Positions 53,274 to 64,000 of a stretch of 64,000 nucleotides of DNA are shown piece after piece (position 1 is the first letter of the stretch; the number at the start of each line of letters is the position of its first letter). Under the pieces are notes generated by a model that had not been told where the DNA came from, searched no databases, and saw only the letters and a list, made by a program, of their open reading frames with translations. Origin of the DNA: Parvularcula marina (GTDB lineage: Bacteria; Pseudomonadota; Alphaproteobacteria; Caulobacterales; Parvularculaceae). The stretch covers positions 2,353,001 to 2,417,000 of the forward strand of contig NZ_QUQO01000001.1 in NCBI RefSeq assembly GCF_003399445.1, read 5' to 3'. Position numbers and translations under genes: made by a program.

Positions 53274-54392
53274 ATGCAGGTTACGATTGAACGGGCGACG
53301 TTCCTGAAAGCCCTCAACCACGTCCAGAGTGTCGTGGAACGGCGGAACACTATTCCGATCCTCTCCAACGTGCTGATGCGCGCGGAGGGCGGTACCATGT
53401 CCTTGACGGCGACCGATCTCGATATCGAGATTGTTGAGCAGATTCCGGCTGATGTCACCGCCAATGGCGGGATCACGGCATCGGCGATCACGCTTTTCGA
53501 CATCGTCAAGAAGCTGCCTGAGGGCGCGCAGATCGCGCTCGACAGCGGCGAAGACGGCGGACGGCTGACGGTCTCTGCAGGCAAGTCTGAGTTCCAGCTC
53601 GCGGTTCTGCCGGATCAGGATTTCCCCTCTCTTGCCGGGGACGGAGAGGGCGCGAGCTTCACCATGCCGACTGCGGATCTGCGCCGCCTTGTTGATCGCA
53701 CCCGTTTTGCGATGAGCCAGGAGGAGACGCGCTACTACCTCAACGGCATCTATCTTCATGCCCATCAGGAAGATGGCAAATCGGTCCTCCGGGCGGTCGC
53801 AACGGACGGTCACCGTCTGGCCCGCCTTGATGCGGAGCTCCCCGATGGGGCTGCCGATATGCCGGGCGTGATTGTGCCGCGTAAAGCCGTGCTCGAACTG
53901 CGCCGCCTGCTCGATGATGCCGGCGATGACATCTCGATCACGATTTCGGAATCGCGCATCCGCTTTGCCTTTGACGACATCGTCCTGACCTCAAAGCTGA
54001 TCGATGGCACGTTCCCGGATTATGCCCGCGTCATCCCGACCGGCAATGACCGGGTGCTCGAAGTCGAGAACGCCGCTTTCCGCCGAGCCGTTGACCGGGT
54101 CTCCACTGTCTCTGCGGACAAGACGCGCTCGGTAAAGCTCTCGCTCCGCGAGGACCAGCTGACCTTGCTCGTCAACAATCCCGAGACGGGCAGCGCGACC
54201 GAAGAGCTTTCCGTCGATTACCGCGCGGAAGATCTCGATATTGGTTTTAACGCCAAATATCTCCTCGATATCGCCGATCAGATCACCGGTGATAATGCGA
54301 CCCTCCATTTTGCCGATGCCGCCTCGCCGACGGTGGTGACGGACACGGATGATGTTCAGGCACTTTACGTGCTGATGCCGCTGAGGGTCTGA
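53274..54392 (+). CDS. dnaN: DNA polymerase III sliding clamp (beta)
   Basis: 372 residues, normal length. Three topologically equal domains: MQVTIERATFLKALNHVQSV (start), RFAMSQEETRYYLNGIYLHA (domain 2), and C-terminal YVLMPLRV, the typical end. SNVLMRAEGGTMSLTATDLDIEI is well conserved. Forms the ring that tethers polymerase to DNA. Four nt before recF, so they are co-transcribed. Confidence 0.96.
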   Translation: MQVTIERATFLKALNHVQSVVERRNTIPILSNVLMRAEGGTMSLTATDLDIEIVEQIPADVTANGGITASAITLFDIVKKLPEGAQIALDSGEDGGRLTVSAGKSEFQLAVLPDQDFPSLAGDGEGASFTMPTADLRRLVDRTRFAMSQEETRYYLNGIYLHAHQEDGKSVLRAVATDGHRLARLDAELPDGAADMPGVIVPRKAVLELRRLLDDAGDDISITISESRIRFAFDDIVLTSKLIDGTFPDYARVIPTGNDRVLEVENAAFRRAVDRVSTVSADKTRSVKLSLREDQLTLLVNNPETGSATEELSVDYRAEDLDIGFNAKYLLDIADQITGDNATLHFADAASPTVVTDTDDVQALYVLMPLRV

Positions 54393-54396
54393 GCCA

Positions 54397-55515
54397 ATGC
54401 GCCGGGTGCGGCGCATCAGCCTGCGCGACTTCAGGTCTTATGAGGCTCTCGATATCCGAACGGATGCGGGGGCCATTGTCCTTTACGGGCCGAATGGCGC
54501 GGGCAAGACCAACCTTCTCGAAGCCTTATCCCTGATGGGCCCCGGGCGAGGGCTTCGGCGTGCGACCGCCGCGGAGGTTGCCCGGCAAAAGGGCGCAGGT
54601 GGTTGGGGCATCGGCATCGGGCTTGGGGATGAGGATGACGAGTTCTCACTGTCGCTGCGCGCAGAGCCCCCCGAGCCCTTGCGCAAAGTCGCCCAGATCG
54701 ATGGGGCGTCCGTTTCCTCCAGCACTGTCTTTGCCGATCATCTGCGGTTTGCGTGGCTGACCCCGGCGCAGGACCGTCTGTTTCTTGATGCCCCCGGTGA
54801 TCGGCGCCGGTTTCTCGACCGCATGGTCCTGACCGGTGATGCCGCCCATGCCCCGCGCTCGCTCGCCTATGAAAAGGCGATGCGCCAACGTCAGGCCGTC
54901 CTTTCGGACAAATGGGATCAGGGTCTGCTCTCGCTTCTTGAAAGCCAGATGGCGGAGCATGGCGCGGCGATCGTCGCGGCTCGCCAGCGGACGCTTGAGG
55001 AGCTGGCATCGGGCTATGCCTCGCTCCGGACCGGCGCGTTTCCCGGCGCGTTACTGGCGCTCAGTGGCCCCTATGAGGAAGCCATCGCCGCAGGCCAATC
55101 GCTTGCAGAGATCGAGATGTGGCTGAAGGGCGATCTGGCCCGCAGCCGTAGGCGGGATACTGAAGCCGGCCGGGCGCTCGCTGGGCCGCATCGCGCTGAT
55201 CTGGCGGTCACTCATCGCGAAAAAAACCAGGCGGCCAAGTTCTGCTCGACAGGCGAGCAGAAAGCACTCCTCGTCGGCCTGGTGCTTGCTCATGCGGCCA
55301 GTGAAGCGCAGCGGAGCGGGGCGCCCCTCATCCTCCTTCTCGATGAAATTTCGGCCCATCTCGATGGCGCACGGCGTGCGGCACTGGCCGAAATCCTCGC
55401 CTCTCTCCGTATACAGGCCTTCATGACCGGAACCGACCGGGAGCCGTTTTCGCCCTGGTCGAATAGCGCCCTGATGATCGAGATCGGAGAGGGCGGGCGC
55501 GCGCATCCCGAATGA
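54397..55515 (+). CDS. recF: DNA replication and repair protein RecF
   Basis: 372 residues. SMC-like ATPase acting in gap repair with RecO and RecR. Walker A YGPNGAGKTNLLEALS (~28-43), signature KFCSTGEQKALLVGLVLAHA and Walker B LILLLDEISAHLDGARR. DRLFLDAPGDRRRFLDRMVL matches the family. Normal length. The next gene (gyrB) is 111 nt away with its own promoter elements. Confidence 0.95.
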   Translation: MRRVRRISLRDFRSYEALDIRTDAGAIVLYGPNGAGKTNLLEALSLMGPGRGLRRATAAEVARQKGAGGWGIGIGLGDEDDEFSLSLRAEPPEPLRKVAQIDGASVSSSTVFADHLRFAWLTPAQDRLFLDAPGDRRRFLDRMVLTGDAAHAPRSLAYEKAMRQRQAVLSDKWDQGLLSLLESQMAEHGAAIVAARQRTLEELASGYASLRTGAFPGALLALSGPYEEAIAAGQSLAEIEMWLKGDLARSRRRDTEAGRALAGPHRADLAVTHREKNQAAKFCSTGEQKALLVGLVLAHAASEAQRSGAPLILLLDEISAHLDGARRAALAEILASLRIQAFMTGTDREPFSPWSNSALMIEIGEGGRAHPE

Positions 55516-55521
55516 TGCATT

Positions 55522-58065
<2,544 letters not shown>

Positions 58066-58088
58066 ATCACCTCGGGTGGAGCACGCAT

Positions 58089-58613
58089 ATGGAGCTGCAC
58101 CGTATCATGATCATCGGCGGGGCGGGGGCAGGGAAATCGACCCTTGCCCGCCAGATTGGCGAGCGCCTTTCACTGCCGGTCATTCATCTCGATGCGGTGT
58201 TCTGGCAACCCGGCTGGGTGGAGCCTGACCGCGATACCTTCAACGAAAATGTCCGGCGCATTATCGAGGATGAGAGCTGGGTCATCGAGGGCAATTATTC
58301 TGCCACATGGCCAGAGCGTGCGGCTCGGGCGGATCTGATCGTCTTCCTCGATGTTTCAACGGGCCGCCGCATTTACCGGGCGATCCATCGTTCCCTGACG
58401 AATTACGGCAAGACCCGGCAGGATATGGCGCCGGGCTGTGTCGAGAAATTTGATCCCGCCTTCATCAAATGGGTCGCTGATTACCGCTGGCGGGGGCGGC
58501 CCAAAACGCTCAGACTGCTTGAAGATCCGGTAGTCGCGGACAAAGCGTTCACGCTGCGGAACAAGGACGATGTCAGCAATTTCCTCGCAACGCTTGACCG
58601 GCTGGGTCAGTGA
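58089..58613 (+). CDS. P-loop nucleotide-binding protein (FlaR / topology modulation type)
   Basis: 174 residues. Walker A IIGGAGAGKSTLARQIGERL (~8-27), HLDAVFWQPGWVEPDRDTF (~37-55), WVIEGNYSATWPERAARADL and RRIYRAIHRSLTNYGKTRQD. This is the adenylate-kinase-like FlaR group annotated as topology modulation proteins. A small-molecule kinase is the likely role. Its stop overlaps the convergent SulP gene by 7 nt; it starts 23 nt after gyrB. Confidence 0.86.
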   Translation: MELHRIMIIGGAGAGKSTLARQIGERLSLPVIHLDAVFWQPGWVEPDRDTFNENVRRIIEDESWVIEGNYSATWPERAARADLIVFLDVSTGRRIYRAIHRSLTNYGKTRQDMAPGCVEKFDPAFIKWVADYRWRGRPKTLRLLEDPVVADKAFTLRNKDDVSNFLATLDRLGQ

Positions 58614-60229
58614 CCGCCGCCGACCATGCCTGTACGGACCGTATAATCGACCGCGATGCCGTAATCGGGGTCATCCCCTGAATCGACCATCAACTGTTCG
58701 GCACGGTGAAGCAGGCGGTGACAATCCCGCGAGAGATGCCGCAGCTGAAGCCGCTTGCCGGCGGCCTCATATTTCGCGGCGACATCTTCAATCGCGCGCA
58801 GGGCGGAGCCATCCGCCACCCGGCTATTGGCAAAATCGATGATCACATTGTCCGGGTCGGTCTCGGGCTGGAACAGCTCCGTGAACCCCTCAACCGAGCC
58901 GAAAAAGAGCGGGCCCTCGATCTGATAGACGCGGCCATCGCTGACATCCTTGATATTCGCGTGAATGCGGCGGGCATTGGTCCAGGCGTAGGCGAGGGCC
59001 GACACGATGACCCCGACGACCACGGCGACGGCAAGGTCCTGCCATACAGTGACGGCTGTCACGAGAAGGATGACGACAGCGTCTGTCCTCGGGATCTTCG
59101 GCAGAATACGGAAGGAATGCCAGGCGAACGTGCCGATCACGACCATGAACATGACCCCGACCAGCGCGGCCAGCGGGATCTTCTCGATCAGCGGCGAGGC
59201 AAAGAGAATGAAGACAAGCAGGAACAGAGCAGCGGAAATCCCCGACAGCCTCGTGCGGCCGCCCGATTTCACATTGATCATGGACTGGCCGATCATGGCG
59301 CAGCCGCCCATGCCGCCGAAGAAACCCGTAACCGTATTGGCAACGCCTTGCGCTACGCATTCCTGTGACGCGCCGCCGCGCTTGTTCGTGATCTCCCCCA
59401 CGAGGTTCAGCGTCAGCAGGCTCTCGATCAGGCCAATCAGCGCCAGGATCACCGCATAGGGAAGAATGATCTTCAGGGTCTCAACCGATAGCGGTACCAT
59501 GGGCAAATGGAAGGCCGGGAAACCGCCTTTGATGGACGCCAGATCCCCGACGCGCGGCGTGTCGATGCCGACAGCGATGACCAGAATGGCGGTGATGCCG
59601 ATCCCGGCCAGCGGGGCGGGGATGATCGAGGTCAGTTTCGGCAGCCCCCAGATGATCACCATGGTCAGGGCCACAAGCGCGAGCATGATGAAGAGCGGCG
59701 CGCCGGAGAGCCATTCGCCTGCCGCCATGCCGTGCCCAGCGCTTTCCGCCGTCCCCGGTACTTGGAACTGGGTCAGCTGCGCCATGAAGATCACGATGGC
59801 GAGACCATTGACGAAGCCGAGCATCACGGGGTGCGGCACCAGCCGAATGAACTTGCCCCATTTCATGACCCCGGCAAGGATCTGAAGAAGGCCCATCAGA
59901 ACGACAGTCGCAAAGAGATACTCAACACCATGCTGCGAGACGAGCGCGACCATGACGACGGCGAGCGCGCCCGTCGCACCGGAAATCATGCCTGGCCGTC
60001 CGCCGATCAGCGCAGTGATCAGCCCGACCAGAAAGGCGGCATACAGACCAACCAGCGGGTGAACCCCTGCGACAAAGGCAAAAGCCACAGCCTCCGGCAC
60101 GAGGGCCAGTGCGACGGTCAGCCCGGAGAGGAGTTCCGTTTTGGCCTGCGCGGGGCTCAGATTCGGGCCGCGAGTGCGCGCGGCAACACTTATCCGGTCC
60201 GCAAAAGCGGCGAGGGTCGGTTGAAGCAT
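58607..60229 (-). CDS. SulP-family anion transporter
   Basis: 540 residues with ten or more membrane helices, for example ELLSGLTVALALVPEAVAFA (first helix pair, family signature), PLVGLYAAFLVGLITALIGG, VMLGFVNGLAIVIFMAQLTQ and FGGMGGCAMIGQSMINVKSG. A C-terminal STAS domain (~435-510; VIIDFANSRVADGSALRAIEDV region) regulates it. Transports sulfate, bicarbonate or a similar anion; the ion cannot be told. N-terminal start at 60229 is by conserved position. Confidence 0.93.
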   Translation of the reverse strand: MLQPTLAAFADRISVAARTRGPNLSPAQAKTELLSGLTVALALVPEAVAFAFVAGVHPLVGLYAAFLVGLITALIGGRPGMISGATGALAVVMVALVSQHGVEYLFATVVLMGLLQILAGVMKWGKFIRLVPHPVMLGFVNGLAIVIFMAQLTQFQVPGTAESAGHGMAAGEWLSGAPLFIMLALVALTMVIIWGLPKLTSIIPAPLAGIGITAILVIAVGIDTPRVGDLASIKGGFPAFHLPMVPLSVETLKIILPYAVILALIGLIESLLTLNLVGEITNKRGGASQECVAQGVANTVTGFFGGMGGCAMIGQSMINVKSGGRTRLSGISAALFLLVFILFASPLIEKIPLAALVGVMFMVVIGTFAWHSFRILPKIPRTDAVVILLVTAVTVWQDLAVAVVVGVIVSALAYAWTNARRIHANIKDVSDGRVYQIEGPLFFGSVEGFTELFQPETDPDNVIIDFANSRVADGSALRAIEDVAAKYEAAGKRLQLRHLSRDCHRLLHRAEQLMVDSGDDPDYGIAVDYTVRTGMVGGGH

Positions 60230-60393
60230 GTCGGGAAGCCCATTGCTTTGAATGTCGGGTGGCCCCGCCTAACCGTTTTCATGCTGCATCGCAACATCGC
60301 GTGGAGGTTTTCTTGCGTCACCGGCGCGGCTTGACCCGCAAGGGAGAGCGCCGGAGTGTGGGGCTTATCGGAAAACAATGAAGGTGAGACCCG

Positions 60394-63300
60394 ATGAAGA
60401 AGCTGCTCCTCTCCACAGCCCTTGCGGCCCTGTTCGCGCTGCCGGCCGTCGCCCAGGAGGCTGGCCAAGGGACTGAAAACGAAGAGAAAAAAGACGAGAA
60501 ATGGGATGTGGCGAACCCGCCGCTGCCGATGCGGGAGGTCACCATCAATGTCGATGAGGGCACATGGATGAATGTCGATGTGTCGCCAGACGGGCGCATG
60601 CTCGCCTTCGACCTGCTCGGGGACATCTACACCATGCCGATCAGCGGGGGCACGCCGACGCGGATCGCCGAAGGCATGCCATGGGAAATGCAGCCCAAAT
60701 TCTCGCCGGACGGCGAGATGATCGCCTTCACCTCCGACCGTGAAGGCGGCGATAATATCTGGGTGATGAATGTCGATGGCTCGGACAAGCGATCGATCAC
60801 GTCTGAGAAATTCCGTCTCCTGAACGAACCGGACTGGAGCCCGGACGGCACCTATATCGCGGCGCGTAAGCATTTCACGACGGCGCGTTCGCTGGGGACA
60901 GGCGAAGTCTGGCTCTATCACCTTGGCGGCGGGGGCGGGGTGGCCCTCGTTGAAAAACCGGGCAGCTCCTATCAGAAGGAACTCGGTGAGCCGGTGTTCT
61001 CCCCGGATGGCGGGTCGATCTACTACACGCGCAGTACCTCGGGCGGGAATACATTCGTCTATGCGGACGATTCAAATGGCGAGATCTTTGCCATTGAGAA
61101 ATATGATCTTGAGACTGGCGACCGCTCGGATGTCATTGGCGGTGCCGGCGGTGCGGTGCGGCCCACCCCTTCACCCGATGGGCGCAAGCTGGCTTTCGTA
61201 AAGCGTGAGCGAGGGCTCTCCGGCCTCTACGTGAAGGATCTTCGCTCGGGCGCTATCACCAAGATCTATGATGATCTTGATCAGGACATGCAGGAGACAT
61301 GGGGCGTGCACGGCCTTTACCCCGCCATGGACTGGATGCCGGACAGCCGCGAAATCGTCTTCTGGGCGGGCGGCAAGATCATGCGTGCCGACATGAGCGG
61401 AAATGCAGAAGTCATTCCGTTTACGGTGAATGATACGCGGGACGTGATCGATCCGCCGCGCCCGCAGGTCGAGGTGGCGCCTGACAGTTTTGAAACGAGG
61501 ATGCCGCGCTATGCCGCCGTCTCCCCGGATGGCAATCGTGTGGTGTTCCAGTCGCTCGGCAAGCTTTATGTGAAGAGCTTGAGCGGCGGGGCACCGCGGC
61601 GCCTGACCCGGTCTGGCGACGGAGTGCGGGAGCTTTCCCCGTCATGGTCGAGGGATGGCCGGCGTCTTGTCTATGTCGAATGGACGGATGCGGAGCTTGG
61701 CAAGGTCAAGACGGTGACGGCCTCCGGCGGCGGTGCGCGCACCGTGACCAACCGGCCGGGGCATTACGCGAACCCGGTTTTCTCGCCCAATGGCAACACC
61801 ATCGTATTTGAACGCGGCAGCGGCGGGTATCTCCTGTCCGATCTGTGGTCGGATAATCCCGGCATTTACAGCGTGCCCGCGAGCGGCGGTGAGCAACGGC
61901 TGGTCTCCCAGTCGGGCTTCAATCCGCAATTCGGCGCATCAAATGACCGCCTGTTTGTGACGACAGGCGGCGGAGACGGCTTCTCCTTCGTCAGCATGGA
62001 TATGAATGGCGAAGCCCAGCGGACCCATGCCACAGGTGAGCTGGTGCCCGAATGGGAGATTTCCCCGACAGGCAAGCATGTCGCCTTCCGCGACAATTAC
62101 GGCGCTTACGTCATGCCGCTCCTGCCCGGACCGCAAAAAGTCGGCGGCGGCAAAGGTGGCTCAGCTGTGCCTGTCGTCAAGGCAAGTGAAGGTGGGGCCA
62201 CCTTCATGAGCTGGTCCGAGGACGGAGAGACCCTCAACTGGACGCTCGGCCCGGTGCTTTATTCGGCGGGTCTCGATGAAATGGTCCCGACTGCCCCGAA
62301 AGGTGAAGATGACGAGGGCTACACCCCGCCGGAGTCGGGTGTATCACTCAGCATCGATGTGCGGGCGGACAAGCCTAATGGCGCGGTCATCCTGTCCGGC
62401 GCGAAGATCGTAACCATGGCGGATGAAGATGGCGGGGTCATCGAAGATGGCGTCATCGTCGTTCAGAATAATCGCATTGTTGGCATCGGCAAGGCGGGCG
62501 AGGTGCCCGAGCCATCAGGCGCCAAGCGCGTTGATGTCAGTGGCAAGACGATTGTTCCCGGCTTTGTCGATGCTCACGCGCACGGCCCATATTCGGATGA
62601 CGGGATCGTGCCGGACCAGAACTGGTCGACCATCGCGCATCTCGCACTGGGCGTGACGACGATCTTTGATCCCTCAACATCCTATGACAGCTTTGCGGCA
62701 TCCGAGATGCAGCGGGCCGGGATGATCCTCGCGCCGCGGATCTATACAACGGGTGAGATCGTCTATGGCGCCAAATCGCCTTACCGCTATGCTGATATTC
62801 AGACCTATGATGATGCGCTAGCGCATGTTCATCGCCTGAAAACCCAAGGGGCGCATGGCATCAAGAACTACAACCAGCCGCGCCGCGACCAGCGCCAGCA
62901 GGTGGTGAAAGCAGCGATTGAGGAAAACCTGATCGTCGTGCCGGAGGGCGGCTCGCTTTTCACCATGGACATGTCGCTGATCCAGGATGGCAACACCTCC
63001 GTTGAGCACAACATCCCGCAGCGGGTGCTTTATGAGGATGTCCTTTCCTTCTGGGAGCAGACGGAAGTCGCCTATACCCCGACGCTGGTTGTGACGTATG
63101 GGGGCCTCGGTGGTGATCCATATTGGCGCTACAAGATGGATGTCTGGAAGCATCCGATCCTGTCGGCCCATGTGCCGCCGCATATCCTTCAGCCTTCAAG
63201 CGTTCGCAGCACGAAAGCGCCTGAAGAGGACTTCGTCGATCAGTATGCCGCGCATCAGGCTAAGCGTCTTGCCGATCGCGGGATCAAGGTGTCAATCGGC

Positions 63301-63672
63301 GCCCATGGTCAGGAAGAGGGGCTCGCCGCCCATTGGGAGATGTGGTCCTTTGCTCGCGGTGGGATGAGCCCCATCGAAGTCCTGCGCACGGCAACGGTTT
63401 CACCAGCCCAGCATCTCGGTTTCTGGGCGGATATCGGCTCACTCGAAGAGGGGAAACTGGCAGACCTTGTCATCCTTGATGCGGATCCGCTGGAGGATAT
63501 CAGCAACACGGACAAAATCTCGTACGTCATGCAGAATGGCCGCCTTTATGAGGCCGACACGATGAATGAGACCGTGACGGGGGATCGCCAGCGGGCGCCT
63601 TATTACTGGGAGACCTCCGGCGGCGGTGTCCGGCCCGTCGGTGGTGTCGCGCATACGGCGCATCAGGATTGA
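60394..63672 (+). CDS. Exported beta-propeller / amidohydrolase protein
   Basis: 1092 residues. Signal peptide (MKKLLLSTALAALFALPAVAQ). Residues ~50-620 are TolB/PD40 propeller repeats (VSPDGRMLAFDLLGDIYTMP, FSPDGEMIAFTSDREGGDNI, WSPDGTYIAARKHF and more). Residues ~660-1070 are an amidohydrolase with VPGFVDAHAHGPYSDDG (HxH metal pair), HNIPQRVLYEDVL and the final KLADLVILDADPLEDIS. It is the propeller-amidohydrolase architecture known in Caulobacter-like bacteria; a peptidase or imidazolonepropionase-like activity is possible. Periplasmic or secreted; substrate unknown. Confidence 0.9.
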   Translation: MKKLLLSTALAALFALPAVAQEAGQGTENEEKKDEKWDVANPPLPMREVTINVDEGTWMNVDVSPDGRMLAFDLLGDIYTMPISGGTPTRIAEGMPWEMQPKFSPDGEMIAFTSDREGGDNIWVMNVDGSDKRSITSEKFRLLNEPDWSPDGTYIAARKHFTTARSLGTGEVWLYHLGGGGGVALVEKPGSSYQKELGEPVFSPDGGSIYYTRSTSGGNTFVYADDSNGEIFAIEKYDLETGDRSDVIGGAGGAVRPTPSPDGRKLAFVKRERGLSGLYVKDLRSGAITKIYDDLDQDMQETWGVHGLYPAMDWMPDSREIVFWAGGKIMRADMSGNAEVIPFTVNDTRDVIDPPRPQVEVAPDSFETRMPRYAAVSPDGNRVVFQSLGKLYVKSLSGGAPRRLTRSGDGVRELSPSWSRDGRRLVYVEWTDAELGKVKTVTASGGGARTVTNRPGHYANPVFSPNGNTIVFERGSGGYLLSDLWSDNPGIYSVPASGGEQRLVSQSGFNPQFGASNDRLFVTTGGGDGFSFVSMDMNGEAQRTHATGELVPEWEISPTGKHVAFRDNYGAYVMPLLPGPQKVGGGKGGSAVPVVKASEGGATFMSWSEDGETLNWTLGPVLYSAGLDEMVPTAPKGEDDEGYTPPESGVSLSIDVRADKPNGAVILSGAKIVTMADEDGGVIEDGVIVVQNNRIVGIGKAGEVPEPSGAKRVDVSGKTIVPGFVDAHAHGPYSDDGIVPDQNWSTIAHLALGVTTIFDPSTSYDSFAASEMQRAGMILAPRIYTTGEIVYGAKSPYRYADIQTYDDALAHVHRLKTQGAHGIKNYNQPRRDQRQQVVKAAIEENLIVVPEGGSLFTMDMSLIQDGNTSVEHNIPQRVLYEDVLSFWEQTEVAYTPTLVVTYGGLGGDPYWRYKMDVWKHPILSAHVPPHILQPSSVRSTKAPEEDFVDQYAAHQAKRLADRGIKVSIGAHGQEEGLAAHWEMWSFARGGMSPIEVLRTATVSPAQHLGFWADIGSLEEGKLADLVILDADPLEDISNTDKISYVMQNGRLYEADTMNETVTGDRQRAPYYWETSGGGVRPVGGVAHTAHQD

Positions 63673-63702
63673 TCGGAGAGGGGCGGCATTGGCCGCCCCT
63701 TT

Positions 63703-64000
63703 TCATTCGCGGATATCAAGCCAGGCCCGAACCGTCTTCCCGGCGAGTTCGGGTTTTTCATGATGGACCCAGTGCCCGGCCCCCGGCACGGTCATCAGTG
63801 TCAGGTCATTTTCGGCATAGTTCCAGCTATTGTCATGTCCGGAGGTCGCAAGCGCCACATCATCCGTTCCGTGTATGATGAGGGTCGGCGCCTTCACCTT
63901 CGGCAGGGCATCCGGGTCCGCGGGGCGAGGCCCCGTGCCTTTCGGGAAGGCTTTGCGGTACATGTTCATCATGCCGCGAAAGCTGGAGCGCTCGAAGGCG
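63703..64000 (-). CDS. Alpha/beta hydrolase, C-terminal part
   Basis: 99 codons visible; the 5' part lies beyond the window. The acid and histidine of the triad are seen in TLIIHGTDDVALATSG (Asp) and VPGAGHWVHHEKPE (His). This matches the epoxide hydrolase / haloalkane dehalogenase-like superfamily by pattern. Convergent with the propeller-amidohydrolase gene, 30 nt away. Confidence 0.85.
   Translation of the reverse strand, partial: AFERSSFRGMMNMYRKAFPKGTGPRPADPDALPKVKAPTLIIHGTDDVALATSGHDNSWNYAENDLTLMTVPGAGHWVHHEKPELAGKTVRAWLDIRE

Overview
The window looks like chromosomal DNA from an alphaproteobacterium, most likely of the Caulobacterales / Hyphomonadaceae / Parvularculaceae group. The evidence is high GC with dense, often overlapping genes, a Caulobacter-type TonB-dependent receptor, a TtpC-type TonB energising operon, a TTAA-N7-TTAA CtrA-like site upstream of nrdA, GANTC sites in several promoters, and the order mutM-rpsT-dnaA-dnaN-recF-gyrB. 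All names rest on motif reading; no database search was possible.

Layout. 1-4.8 kb: mutS (3' end), glnD and xseA, tightly packed. The GlnD has lost most HD-domain (uridylyl-removing) residues. 4.8-8.9 kb: a three-repeat Pho-box-like site, a TonB-dependent receptor and a beta-propeller phytase lipoprotein, which reads as a phosphate-starvation phytate-use unit. 8.9-12.3 kb: rpmJ, small housekeeping and unknown genes, and tRNA-Pro and tRNA-Gln. 12.5-18.9 kb: one long operon (DUF3450, TtpC-like, ExbB, ExbD, ExbD, TonB, TPR) with a recognisable promoter, a ~270 nt leader and a strong terminator; it would power receptors such as the one at 4.9 kb. 18.9-30.8 kb: mostly minus-strand genes: mnmC, lytic transglycosylase, MerC-like protein with an upstream palindrome, a secreted protein with two TonB-C-like halves, hydrolases, unknown envelope proteins and AMP nucleosidase. 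30.9-34.7 kb: galE overlapping a 942-residue secreted protein that appears to join a beta-helix, a beta-rich domain and a helical toroid-like domain. 34.7-42.7 kb: homocysteine methyltransferase under a 26-bp palindrome, Fe-SOD, hydrolases, a two-domain FKBP lipoprotein and nrdA.

42.7-44.4 kb is the accessory patch: an AT-richer membrane-protein gene with no clear start, then a tandem array of three 126-bp elements with 26-bp terminal inverted repeats, a GIY-YIG nuclease gene, and a fourth partial element on its far side. 44.4-49.9 kb: a flavoprotein, DUF4197 lipoprotein, a divergent pair (unknown 339-residue protein and an SPFH-like protein), an unknown protein and an isoprenylcysteine-methyltransferase-like protein. 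49.9-58.1 kb: the replication/repair block mutM-rpsT-dnaA-dnaN-recF-gyrB, with a long, potentially highly structured leader before dnaA. 58.1-64 kb: a FlaR-like kinase, a SulP transporter, a large secreted beta-propeller/amidohydrolase and the 3' part of an alpha/beta hydrolase.

The best candidates for something undescribed are the GIY-YIG/terminal-inverted-repeat array, the dnaA leader RNA, the galE-coupled beta-helix fusion, the HD-less GlnD and the Pho-box receptor/phytase unit.
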